Source: Ditylenchus dipsaci
Lineage: Eukaryota > Nematoda > Chromadorea > Rhabditida > Anguinidae
Length of the DNA stretch: 64,000 nt
NCBI GenBank assembly: GCA_004194705.1
Contig: SADC01000208.1
Span: 105,127 to 169,126, forward strand
Reading direction: 5' to 3'
Shown here: piece by piece, positions 51,101 through 60,068 of the stretch
Layout of the letters: every line of letters starts with the position of its first letter
How positions within the stretch are numbered: the stretch's first letter is position 1
Program-made: the position numbers and the translations under genes
The notes under the pieces: model-generated
What the model was told of the DNA's origin: nothing
Seen by the model: only the letters and a program-made list of their open reading frames with translations
Databases searched by the model: none

Positions 51101-54096
51101 GAGCTCGTGGGAGTTAAGAAATGAATCAAACAGCTTTGCAAAATCTTTACTCTGGGCTGAGATACCGTATTCCTCTAATAAGCGCCCTCCCCAAAATCCG
51201 CTATTTCTTAAATACATTCTCCTCCTTTTATACCGCGTTTTTGTTTTCGAACGCCCATTTGTTATATACCAAAATGTAGCGCAGATTCCCAGCTACATTT
51301 TTGTATATAACATATGTGGCGTTCGAAACAAGAACCCGGTATAAAAAGGAGGAGAATGAATTTAAGAAATAGCGGATTTGGGGAGGGCGCTTATTAGAGG
51401 AAATACGGTATACGCCTTCAAAGTTGAGGGCGCCGTTTGATAGAGACCTGCCCGCTTTTTTAAAAGAAATATGTACCACCCTTACGGTAGCGCAGTGGAT
51501 AAGCGTTTGTGTGTTTATGGCCCATAATCGCGCGCAGGTTCTATCCCACATGGTGGGACGCTATTTTGTTGTGGCTTGTTTAATCAATGGATAAGGGTAA
51601 TTGGGCTCTGACTCCGAATCTGGCGCTAAAAAAGTTGAATTACCCGAAAAACTGGCCAAACAAGCCAAAATAAAAGCGTGCCACCACGTGAGATCTAACC
51701 TGCGCACGATTTCGGTCCAAGAATACGAACGCTTAGCCATTGCTTCGCCGAGGTCCTATTTAAACTCAAGTAGCTTCCCCTCTTTAATCTCTCCGTGCAA
51801 CTCGTACCTCTATGGGACTCTAAATAGACATGAATTTTAATTTACCATAATGTCCCACTCCACAGATGGGTAATAGTCGGATAAATCTAAATTGACGATT
51901 TTTTCCTGGACAAAGCACACACTGATGAAAATCTAACCAATTCCGTCCTTCGTAATGGTCTCATTTTTGGTATGACCAGTTTCGTCAATAAATTCCTGAA
52001 AATCAAATGCATTAATTTATTTTTCATAAATAAAATATATAAAACGCATACACCAACACAGGCTCAGCATCTAGCAGCTCCAAATTTAGAAGGTCTTCAG
52101 AGTAACTCCAAGATCCAAACTAAAAGGTGGATTGTTTGATATCGCAGAAAAAGCGTATCTCAACCTTGAGGTTGCATTGTTGCTCATCGAATGGAAACCT
52201 GCAGTGACAATATCTGGTTAGATTCTAGACATAAACATGCAGCATACCATTGCACGTCAATTTGACACATGCTTTGAAGATGGCTGGGGTTCCCAAGTGA
52301 CTTTGCCTACAGTTGATTTTTTATTAAGCAATAATAGAGTGAGCAGTGAATTTTTAAACCTGAGTAGTGCAAAGTAGCCTTGGTACTAATTGTTATGTTG
52401 TAGTTACTGTCAGCACTGTAAAATTAAAAGTTTACACATAATTTTTATAGGGGAAATAATCAATAAAGTAATTGGTGTAACAAGACCACAGTGGTGTTTT
52501 TTCAAAATTTTTCTAACTCAAGGCTAGGGTTGCTGGCTCGACCCTTCGTCTCAGTCAAAAGACGGAAATTTCCGACTTTCGAGTCGGAAAGTCCCTGAGA
52601 GGTCATTTTGGCTACACAGGTTTCGAGTTTTACACTGATTTAGTTCTACAACTTTTTTCAAACAAATTTCAGGAGGAAGGCGTTCGAAGCCCAGTTAGCT
52701 TGACCCCGGATACTACCCATTCTTGACTAATTTGAATTTCTTCAATTGTTTTAGGTCAACAAAAATATTTTTTAATAATTTCATAACTTTGATAAATGAG
52801 AATTTTCACTAGCCATATGTTTTTTAAACAGACGGAAAAATCATTACTTGTTGTACAGAACGATGTCAGGCCTGCGAAAAGAAATGAAATGTATACCAAC
52901 TTACAATTTTATTGTTTAAAGCCCACCCATATCATTTCATAAGGTACATATAGCACGCTCACACCTATAACTAATGTCAAAAAACCTATTAGAAAAATGT
53001 TATAGAACCTCCATAATCTGCTGGATTCCATCTAAGCTTCTTGTCCATCCACACCTGTTTTAACCACACCTACAAGTATTTAAAAAAAACTTCTTTTGTA
53101 ATTACAGCCGAATTTCTTACCGAACATGTCATTATGGTCTATTTCATGCTACAAAAAAGACAATTACGTTTTCGAAAGAAAACTAATTTGAAAACCAATG
53201 TGTGGTCTGTAATTTGCTGTCTGTCGTTGATGTCTGTCATGGGCGGCTAATCGAAAACCAGGGTTTCTGGCCAATAAACAGAGCTGCCAACTCAGAATTT
53301 TCAAATAAAGTATATTTTGCGAAGTAAAGTATAATTGGTCATTTTGTTGTAATCAAACATGCATCTTTATCCAGTGCTCATTAAGTTTTGAGCGTTAAAT
53401 TAAAGAGTTTGACGTAAAATCTTGAAAGTTCTAAAGGCTTAGGGTTCAAATAAAGTAAAAGTCTAAAAATTAAGTAAGTTGGCAGCCCTGCAATAAACAA
53501 AAATTAAGACGACAAACCAGATAAAACCGAAAACTGGGTACAGCAAAATATGGGATTTCACGACAAAAATAAACTGGAAACCGTGATCAGGCGGCTACCA
53601 GACAATTTCTAATATTTTAGAATTTGTCGCGCGACATTTTCTAATATTTTTCGGTAAATTCGGTTGTTTTGTCCCGAATTTACCGAAAAATATTAGAAAA
53701 TGTCGCGCGACAAATTCTAAAAATATAGAAATTGTCTGGTAGCCGATCAGGCCGCCAACCACCAAAAATGAAAAAATATTTAATTTCTACAGGAAATTTT
53801 CAAAAATTAAAAGTGTGTGAGGTTCTGAAAAGTTAACAATTTTTTTACAACTCGCTTTAGACTTCCATCATTGCTCTTATGTAAAATAGTTATAACCAAA
53901 TCAATAATTTGAGAAAGACGAAGTTTCAAGTGAATAGTAATGGCTTCTTTTGGACTGTCCGAAGGTCTTCTGTGTCGGTTGTAGTTGACTAGCAAGTCGT
54001 CATAGAGTCTTTTGGCATCCTCATTTCCATTCACCAACCAAAAACACCCGATATTGAAGGTAATAGCCAAACTAGGCAACAAAAGTTGAAGAGCAT
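45162..54096 (-). CDS. Nicotinic acetylcholine receptor subunit (Cys-loop channel)
   Basis: About fourteen exons. Start at 54096 (signal [15 protein letters not shown]); [33 protein letters not shown] (53009-53069); PDIVLYNK (52848-52871); [12 protein letters not shown]; the Cys-loop [16 protein letters not shown] across a splice at 52248/52198; [16 protein letters not shown] (52119); [14 protein letters not shown] (about 51850). After a 4.2-kb intron: [16 protein letters not shown] (47630); [20 protein letters not shown] (M1-M2); [19 protein letters not shown] (M3, 47110); [13 protein letters not shown] pre-M4 (46600); [20 protein letters not shown] (M4, 45290). No vicinal Cys pair is visible in loop C, favouring a non-alpha subunit. 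At least four single-base gaps need one added base. Confidence 0.9.
45885..46145. mobile_element. Array-type MITE in a receptor intron (TTTGAAATTGGCCCA units)
   Basis: The ends GGAGGAGATGAATGGGCCAC and GGCCCATTCTTCTCCTC are inverted. Inside, TTCAAATTGGGCCAATTTC-like units repeat about six times on the left and eight on the right in opposite sense, with a ~50-bp spacer. It lies in the intron before the M4 exon (45303-46560). At 46155-46215, GGCCATTGGCGGGGACAACC and CAATGGCCCTTTAAGG form a small TTAA-family hairpin. Confidence 0.75.
47860..47990. repeat. Dispersed repeat fragment in a receptor intron
   Basis: GGTTAGAGATGCGCTAACTC then CTTATTTAGACGTGATTCCG and AGCCAGCTCCAGTG is the complement of the left half of the family described at 15089. 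It abuts the TTAA element that begins at 47995. Confidence 0.6.
48370..48475 (-). pseudogene. Acidic coding-like fragment in the TTAA element
   Basis: [20 protein letters not shown] with [15 protein letters not shown] and a stop reads cleanly on the minus strand. It is too acidic and ordered for random AT-rich DNA, but has no recognised family. It could be the start of a piggyBac-type transposase or a second captured exon. Confidence 0.3.
48478..49955. mobile_element. Array-type element with GACATTTCACTCTC units
   Basis: GGGTCACGGACATTTCACTC opens about five units at 48478-48560. The reverse set, GAGAGTGAAATGTCC, repeats about nine times at 49196-49335, and a further pair near 49912-49950 ends in GTGACGTACCC-like sequence (GAAATGTCACGTACCC). 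GGGGTGTTTYGGC repeats follow at 49345-49405 and 49965. 48690-48830 holds another set, GGTACTCAGGTGG. It separates RPB7 exon blocks, so it may be more than one nested insertion. Confidence 0.55.
49503..50124 (-). pseudogene. rpb-7: RNA polymerase II subunit RPB7, N-terminally incomplete
   Basis: Four exon blocks in order: GVPGSIIQQ (50124) joined to [20 protein letters not shown] (about 50050); [20 protein letters not shown] (49870); [19 protein letters not shown] (49740); DETVVYKE then [20 protein letters not shown] and GTLMEDYLG, stop at 49503. This covers the end of the tip domain and the whole OB-fold domain of RPB7, which with RPB4 forms the Pol II stalk. The first ~50 residues are not found; upstream lies the element's inverted arm. 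One G is missing in the last exon. It is either a captured partial copy or a real gene invaded by repeats. Confidence 0.8.
50414..50518 (+). repeat. GGCGAAATTGTG tandem repeats
   Basis: CGGTGAAATTGTGTCCCGG, CGAAATTGTGGGCGCGG, CGAAATTGTGGTCCGG and CGAAATTGTGTCACGTACC repeat four or five times next to the TTAA end. Possibly half of another array-type element. Confidence 0.6.
50543..50995. mobile_element. hAT-like MITE with GCGCCGGCGCTCCGCCG arrays
   Basis: CAGGATTGTTTAAGCGCCGG and CTGGCGCTTAAACAATCCTG are inverted. Flanks AAAACGAG (50535-50542) and TAAACGAG (50996-51003) form a 7-of-8 target duplication. GC-rich GCCGGCGCT palindromes repeat about six times on the left and four on the right, a sharp GC island around an AT-rich core. 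Confidence 0.85.
51165..51408. mobile_element. Young palindromic CCGTATTCC MITE
   Basis: CCGTATTCCTCTAATAAGCG and complement with TA on both sides (51163-51164, 51409-51410). Arms of about 115 bp are nearly identical (GGAGAATGAATTTAAGAAAT, ACAAGAACCCGGTATAAAAA on the right). It has lost the family's asymmetric interior. It is inserted in the interior of the older copy. Confidence 0.85.
51485..51560 (+). repeat. tRNA-like sequence, possible SINE head
   Basis: GGTAGCGCAGTGGATAAGCG has the spacing of a tRNA A box, and 40 bp on CAGGTTCTATCCC resembles a B box. An acceptor stem cannot be closed and the anticodon arm is unclear, so it is more likely tRNA-derived than a working tRNA gene. Confidence 0.4.
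51601..51840 (+). other. Protein-like ORF of unknown origin in a receptor intron
   Basis: The frame reads [20 protein letters not shown] then [20 protein letters not shown] and continues to a stop at 51838. Codon use is unlike surrounding intron. It overlaps, on the other strand, a copy of ACGAGTTGCACGGAGA that also occurs in the receptor exon near 47620. No family is recognised. Confidence 0.3.
53593..53744. mobile_element. Perfect-hairpin MITE with 8-bp duplication
   Basis: GGCTACCAGACAATTTCTAA and its complement enclose a 152-bp near-perfect palindrome (TTTGTCGCGCGACATTTTCT inside, centre near 53668). The flanking GATCAGGC is exactly duplicated (53585-53592, 53745-53752). It lies in receptor intron 1. 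The 8-bp duplication suggests hAT or another 8-bp-cutting superfamily; the TIR does not match the others here. Confidence 0.9.
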
Positions 54097-56130
54097 AGTC
54101 AAGAGACTAATGCAATCTTGCCAAGTCAGGGAATCGTGTGTCAAAAAAGCAAAAGAAGAACTAATTCCCTGCTGGACGGGTATTTACTTGTGCCTGCAGG
54201 GAACACTTGACTGGCCGCTATGTGTCCAGTGTTTGACTCTTTTAGCCTTTCACTTCTGCTCTTTCTCCTCTTTTCTCTTTGGTTATCTATCAGGCAGTGA
54301 AACAATTACAAAGCTAGGCTTAGAGACACTTCTATCACTCACTTTTATGAAAGAAAAAAATTTCACATTCAGGACTTGAAAAGTTCAATATCTTTTGTTT
54401 ATCTTCCTGTTTTTTCGAAAATCACTGTGCAGTCGAATCTCGTTTATATAGCACCTCTAAAAAAAATTTCTCGTCTGAAGTCCGACACTTTTTTGCTCCA
54501 ATTCACAAAAATGATTTGCCAGTCTTACGACTCAGGCTGAAAATCTATCTTTTTACTTTCTCGACATGTGTTTGGATCAGTGTTTTCAAAAATTAAGGTC
54601 AAGTTTAAGATCAAGGTAAGACTTGACTTTATAAAGTCGAGGTCATTTTTATCGATTTTCTGTAAGGAAACGGGTCTGAATGGTTTTCCATTGTTGAGAC
54701 ATTGTTGGGCTTTGTTCTTGAATGATACCTATTCTTAGTCATACTACTATACTTTTTTCGGCTTGTACTTAGGCTCATGCTAGGCCAGAATATGTTAAGA
54801 CAGACTTAAAGATGTTTCCCGAAATAAAAAGTGAAAAATATATAAGAGTACACTTCATGACGCAAATGATTTATAATTAGCCAGCCCTGATCGGCCTTTA
54901 TTATTTTTATGCCGTAAATTTGATTCCGACTTTGAATGCATATTTTTTATTTGATCTTTCTCCTTATTACAGGGCTTCTAGGTGTGCTTATTTTTTGATT
55001 AGGCGTCCTTGAAATTTTCAATTAATTCGGATAATAGGCTATAATTTAGTATCAAATTGTACACACTCGAAAGGCTGAGCGACACTTTCGCTTAGTAAGA
55101 CCCAGAATGTCACGCTAAACACTTTAGTGTTTTGGCACTTGAAATTTTCGTCAAAATTTTTTTTGTTAGAGCCTTCTGAAAATTCGAAGTTTTATAAATT
55201 TTTTTATTGGCACGAAAGTACAAATAATGGTCATAACTTTTATTTGCTAAAGATTTTTTTGATCTGTAAATCGCATATTGTAGAAGAGAAGTGGGGCTGT
55301 CTTTGGAGTGGTTATTTGCCTGTATGTCATAAAAATTTACTGCAATGAAATTCTAAGGATTATAGTGTCAACCATTTGATAAGGACTCCTGTTCAAAAAA
55401 AGCTATAACTTTTATTTCAATAGACCAACTGAGTGCAGACAGGGTATGGTTTGTGAAAATTTTGTGGAGATTCCGAACTACGCAGAAAATAGTGAAAAAG
55501 GGGTTTCCATGTAAAATTATAGTTTGTGTAGTTTAGATCGAGATAACTTGCTTTCACTTCAGCGCAAATTGACAATTTCAAAAAAAAAACATCAGATTTG
55601 TGTTCAGCATTCGATTTGCTTTAAAGCCGCTTTACAATAAATAGGTCGGTGTCAGATTTAAAATTCCATTAAAGACAAAAATTATTTAAGCTTTTGAATA
55701 ATTCAATATTCAAATTTATTCAACAGAAATCAAAGCGTGATAATTGGATAATCATTGTGTTTTCCTGTGAATTTAATATTCTTAAACCAGTAAAAAAATT
55801 TTTTATCGAAGCTTATTAAAAACTAATTTTTCACAAGAAGCAATCACAAGAGTGTAAAGAGCAAATAAAACACTATGTTCACAGAAAAACACTGGCTTTG
55901 TTCTTATCCACAAAATTATAAAGCTCGCTGCAGTCGCTCAACAGTTCACTTTTCTCAATGCCTCCATATTCAAGAAAGCTGAAATTTTACCAAATACAAG
56001 AACTTTTAAATTAGATTTCTATTAGGTTGGTGTCCAACACAAAAATTGTAACGCTGTCACGGCAATATATGTAAATTAGCTTATTTATATACTGAATCTA
56101 TCAAAAAATTAAACTTTTCAACTCTATAAC
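54097..56130. other. Intergenic; lone pogo-like end at ~54430
   Basis: GCAGTCGAATCTCGTTTATA at 54430 with GTCCGACACTTTTTTGCTC is a partial copy of the family at 14150. Degenerate TTAGGCTCATGCTAGGCC lies near 54767. No gene is supported over about 1.9 kb, though the receptor promoter must lie at its left edge. Confidence 0.4.
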
Positions 56131-56142
56131 TTTTAAAATTCT

Positions 56143-56340
56143 CTACTTGCAGTTATAGTCGGTTTGATCTAAAATTTTTTGGTATTTGAAAAACACGATT
56201 TTGGTTGGTCCCCCATAGTTTAGGTCCTGGTCTGTAGATAGTGTCTGGATTGTCAAGACCGCAACCATAAGAGGACTAAGCAAAAGTTTTGTTTTCAAAT
56301 TGCAAACAGTGGTTGGCCAGCCCCGTCCTGGGTCTTCCAA
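56143..56340 (-). other. Weak coding-like frame
   Basis: VAVLTIQTLSTDQDLNYGGP followed by TKIVFFKYQKILDQTDYN reads smoothly but has no splice partner or family. TTAGGTTGGTGTCCAAC at 56024 beside it is a mariner-type end. Probably a fragment. Confidence 0.25.
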
Positions 56341-56559
56341 TTAAGCACCTCCGTCATACCGCCAACCCCTTGGCACACTTTGGCGGGGCAGTTTGAGGAC
56401 GATGGTCTGCTGTGCTTAGGGCGTGTACAGTGCTGGGGCGAAAATTACCTGCTTACCCACCACATTTTTATATGTGAAAAAGCACTACGTTTACAAAATT
56501 TTGGTTATACGTGAAAATAAAAAGTAAAAAAGAAAATTTTTTCATAGACTCTGTGCTGT

Positions 56560-57221
56560 TCACACGTCCATAGTTTTCAACAACCTCTGAAAAAATTCTT
56601 TAGTGGATTTCAGTGTAAGACTGGCGCCTACAGACCCACAGGTTGACTTGATGATCGGATGGATGCATTTTAAATCTTCAAGTGATTTTCTGAAGGCAAA
56701 AAATATTTTTACAGCAAAGTTAAAAAATATATAATTCTACTTGCAGTTTTTCTTGCCTTTTCAGGAGTTATCTTTCGCAGTGTTTCGTTGAGAGATTTGC
56801 CTGCACTTTTACTCATGCACTTTGATTTGACTTCTTTTCGTATTTTTGCTACAAAAATTTATTTTTCACATAAAAATAATGGCTCCACAATAAACCCTTT
56901 GAACATTTATTCAGCTTTATTTTGGCTAAATATTCAAATTGAAATTAATTTTGATGTTAAATAATCCTTACTGTCAGTGTCATCGCAAGACAACTTTAAA
57001 TTAGCGTAGATACCGCGAAGATAAAAGTCTACTTGCTCTTTGGGGGTGGCCTTAGTATTTTTCTTTGCAAATGTTTGCAACACGCTGACATTAATGGTGG
57101 AGCATCGCACGTATTTAGCGTAAACACTGAATTTCAATTGATTTTGGTCGGACTGTAAAACCCAACCAATTCTCGAAAATGCCCTAGAACTTGTTTTTCG
57201 CTGTTTTATGCCGTTAGACAT
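56560..57221 (-). CDS. Three-exon basic protein, unknown
   Basis: ATG at 57221 opens MSNGIKQRKTSSRAFSRIGW, then VDFYLRGIYANLKLSCDD. A GTAAGG donor near 56978 joins across a ~120-bp intron to KIRKEVKSKCMSKSAGKSL, TLRKITPEKARKTA, then a third exon SLEDLKCIHPIIKSTCGSVG and FFQRLLKTMDV, stop at 56560. About 165 residues, Lys/Ser-rich, no signal peptide or membrane segment. The second donor (GCAAGTAGAA) is one base short of a normal GCAAG-GTAGAA. Possibly nuclear from its charge, but no family is recognised. Confidence 0.5.
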
Positions 57222-57755
57222 GCTTTAAACACATTTTAAGTTGCGGAAAGGCCTTTAGAGTTTTTAGAAAAAGTTGTAATTTTTGAATTTTTCCTTGGTC
57301 CTCCTGTGTTACGAATTTTTAGATAATTAGAAACCAAGAATCGGGTGGAATTTTTAAATTTCACCATTTTATGGTTCGGAAAACACGTTTGAGCTCGTCC
57401 TAACAAACTGGCCTACCCTTGCTTAAGCCTAAAAAATTCGTATCGTAGAAAAGTTTAAAACAGCCAAAGTTTAAACAACAGCGGGGGGGGGGGGTGTTGG
57501 CTGGTTCAAGGCAAAAAATCAAAATACAAACTTTATTCAAAAAACATTAAATGCCTTTCCGCAATCTAAAAACATATCAAAAACATGTTTCAGTGCGTAA
57601 AACAGCAAAAAACATGTTCTAAGACATTTTTGAGAATTGGGTGGATTGCACAAATTAGCCTCGATTTTTGTTAAAAAACAGGCTCACATTTGTTTTTTAT
57701 TCTTTAAGAGAGTTTGGTTTTTAGGCAGCTTATTCTATTTTGAATGAATTCGTTG
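57222..57755. other. No gene; G-run
   Basis: A run of 12 G lies at 57483-57494. The remainder is AT-rich with no features. Confidence 0.45.
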
Positions 57756-57756
57756 A

Positions 57757-58163
57757 TGGCTTGTTCACGTTGTGAGAGTTAGAGTTCGGGATTTCGGTTA
57801 CGTAACACCTCTGATCCTAACTCTAACTCTAACTCGAAGTGTTCATGTACCTAGAGTTAGATTTAGAGTTCGAGGTTGGATTTGAAGGTGTTCATGCATA
57901 TAACTTGGATTTTATTTTAGTAAATTGCCTAAAAACTAACTTTCAGTGGCTTTAGACGGCTTCGGAGTGAGATTCTGAGCTATCTAAGCTATATACATGA
58001 ACATTTTCAAGCTTGACTTCTAGCTCTAACTCGATGTACGTGAACACCATCGAGTTAGAGTTTGAGTTCGGGTTTTGAGTACATGAACACCTCTTACCGA
58101 ACTCAAACTCGAACTCAAACTCTAACTCGAACTCAAACTCTAACAACGTGAACAAGCCATGAG
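57757..58163. mobile_element. Array-type element with GAGTTAGAGTTCG units
   Basis: ATGGCTTGTTCACGTTGTGA and CAACGTGAACAAGCCAT are inverted. GAGTTAGAGTTCG units repeat on the left (57775-57875), and their complement CGAACTCAAACTCTAACTC repeats on the right (58030-58145). The repeated Glu/Phe frames here are artefacts of the array. A short relative is in the LPLA2 intron (39560). Confidence 0.75.
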
Positions 58164-58264
58164 ATATATGTCTCTTAAAAAAGTTTGGATATAAGAGCTA
58201 GTGAAGTATTGAGCAACAATTAAGTTTCCTGTTTTTAATTTTAATCCCATTTTCTCGAGGTTTT

Positions 58265-59075
58265 TTAGTCTATTATTTTCTGAATTATTGTAATCACATT
58301 AAATATTGTAAAGTCAAATCGCAAGGCTACATGATCATCTAAAAATAAAAAATGATCGGAAAAACTTGAAGAAACGCAGTAGGTTGGATTCCCAAACAGT
58401 CTAAGCCAAAAAAAAACCTTACTCGCACATTTCCTCCAAATCTTTTGTGGTTTCTGCATCATTGCTTATATCAACAATCTAAATAATTTAGGTATTAAGC
58501 ATACTATTTATGAATGTTTGACCCCAGTAGCGAATAACCCCTTCCATAAATTTTCCTGTTAAAAACTCAAGTAAAGAATACCAAAATATATGCTCCAGAT
58601 CCCAAAAAAGTGCGTGAGACATTTGCACTTAATTACTTCGGCGGGATCTTAGGTAAGGTCTTAGGCTCAGGCTTAGGCAAGAGTAGGCCAGCGTATGTTA
58701 GGACGGACTCTATTGTTTTTCCCCGACTACAAAAAGTAAGTCCATCTTAACTTGCCTTAGCCAAAGCCCAAGACTTTACCTAGGGGCCCGTCGAAGTACG
58801 TAAGTACCGAGACATCTATTAGTTACAACTTCCGTGTGCTAATTTCCGGCCTACTTCCGAGCCTAAGGGCTAAGCCCAAACTAGTTGTATCAAAAGATAG
58901 TTACAGCAATTTTTAAAAGGTCAAATTTGGGGAGGTGCTATTTTATACAAGTGATAAATGCTCTTACTATTTTCAATTTATAAGTACATTCATCGGCACA
59001 ATGAGGAACATTGCTTAGTGCTTTGATTAAAATAAAGAGCGCGAAACAAAGAAATAACTTTTTGAGGCTAATCAT
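58265..59075 (-). CDS. Small secreted cysteine-containing protein
   Basis: ATG at 59075 starts a clear signal peptide, MISLKKLFLCFALFILIKAL, then SNVPHCADECTYKLKI up to a GTAAGA donor. After a ~0.5-kb intron full of repeats, exon 2 (near 58478-58425) reads IVDISNDAETTKDLEEMC, then GTAAGG. Exon 3 reads DHVALRFDFTIFNVITIIQ and stops at 58265; that junction needs one extra base. The spaced Cys residues recall small nematode secreted proteins, but assignment to a family is not possible. Confidence 0.45.
58495..58960. repeat. Dispersed repeats in the secreted-protein intron
   Basis: GGTAAGGTCTTAGGCTCAGG with CTTAGGCAAG (58650) pairs with CTTGCCTTAGCC and AAGACTTTACCTAGG (58757). 58800-58955 is the reverse complement of 2770-2900 (AACTTCCGTG, GGGCTAAGCCCAAAC, GGTCAAATTTGGGG). 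Confidence 0.6.
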
Positions 59076-59243
59076 ATCACTTGCAATAATAAATTTGTTT
59101 TTGGAAATAACCCACTGAGCATATATTGAATGATGTGTAATGAAATTGTAGTTGACCACATAATAGATGATTAATCAGCAATTACTTGCTCAAAGTTGAG
59201 ATATAATTTTGCTAAATAATTCTATCATTTATAAGAATAAAAA

Positions 59244-59885
59244 TGCTATTTAATTTTTTCTCTAAGAAATTGGCCATTTTTCTGACTTTCTATATGATTT
59301 CTGAGGTAGGCTGTTCTACAGGTGAAGGAGGTCAGTAAGTACAGATTTTTCGAAAAATTCAGCGGGGTTTCTGTGACTCGCCCGGTTTTCCTAGAAAATG
59401 GTCTACATCGCACTGAAGCTAACCTAGGTGTCGGTTATTGGAAACTGTCGGCCTATTAAAAAAAAGGCTCAAACAGAAATGTACACCAAATGTGAGAATT
59501 TGGCGCCTTTTTTATTTTTTTGGCCGCCTTTTTTGTTACCGTATTTACTGTATTTAACTCCCCCCTCTAATAACTCCCCACCTCTAATAAGTCCCACCCT
59601 ACGGACCTTATATCTCAGCCTAGAGCGAACATTTCGCAAATCTGTTGCCGCGAGTTTACCTGATTCACTTTTAAAATTTTGGTTGAGCACCCAAAATAAT
59701 CAAAATCGAAATATTTTTTCCGATTTTTAAAGGGTTGAAAAATAACCCCCATGGGACTTAATACAGTAAATACGGTAATTGCTTTTCCTACCAGCAAACC
59801 CACTCTTTTTGAGGCATATTTGTGCAGACTGCATAAATCTCGGTAGTGAACGCGGTTACTGCACTAATTTTCACTGTTTCTCAAT
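59244..59885 (+). CDS. Candidate secreted Cys-rich peptide, two exons
   Basis: ATG at 59244 opens a hydrophobic leader (MLFNFFSKKLAIFLTFYMIS) ending GCSTGEGG near a GTCAGT donor at 59331. After an intron holding the MITE at 59539, ACCAG (59791) precedes a frame with NPLFLRHICADCINLGSERG and YCTNFHC. The Cys spacing is suggestive, but the junction phase is not proven, and the two parts may be unrelated. Confidence 0.3.
59539..59775. mobile_element. MITE of the CCGTATTTTCTC family, copy 5
   Basis: CCGTATTTACTGTATTTAAC and complement with TA at 59537-59538 and 59776-59777. The conserved interior is present: GACCTTATATCTCAGCCTAG, GCCGCGAGTTTACCTGATTC, TTGAGCACCCAAAATAATCA. TIR sequence (TTTACTGT) is diverged from copies 1 and 3. 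Confidence 0.85.
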
Positions 59886-60068
59886 GGTTCATGCTGTTTT
59901 TTTTTTCTTAAACTCAGCTGTCTTCTTACGGCACTTATTTTACTTTAATTTTTATACTTTTTATATGACTTATTTCCTTATTTTAAATAATTATAACATA
60001 TCTAAGTAAGAAGATTTCAGGGGCTCGTGAAAAGGCGTGTCGCAGGTGTTTGGAACGTGGGATCAAAG

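Larger units (their letters stand above)
50519..51455. mobile_element. Old CCGTATTTTCTC-family MITE with two nested insertions
   Basis: Left remnant ACTGTATTTCTTCTAAAAACG. The conserved interior (TTGTGGGCTCAACCAAATCT, GGTAGAGCTCGTGGGAGTTA, TTTACTCTGGGCTGAGATA) is at 51030-51164, and the right part CAAAGTTGAGGGCGCCGTTT then GATAGAGA at 51419-51448. It contains the hAT-like MITE at 50543-50995 and the young palindrome at 51165-51408. Confidence 0.7.

Noticed and set aside
51485..51560. Functional tRNA gene
   Set aside because: A and B boxes are present, but no acceptor stem or anticodon loop can be closed.
57952..58155. ORF with repeated Glu-Phe-Glu-Leu
   Set aside because: Translation of the GAGTTAGAGTTC array of a MITE.
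58640..58690. Interstitial telomere (TTAGGC is the nematode telomere unit)
   Set aside because: TTAGGC appears only in degenerate form within a dispersed repeat also found at 2850, 45370 and 54770; there is no tandem run.
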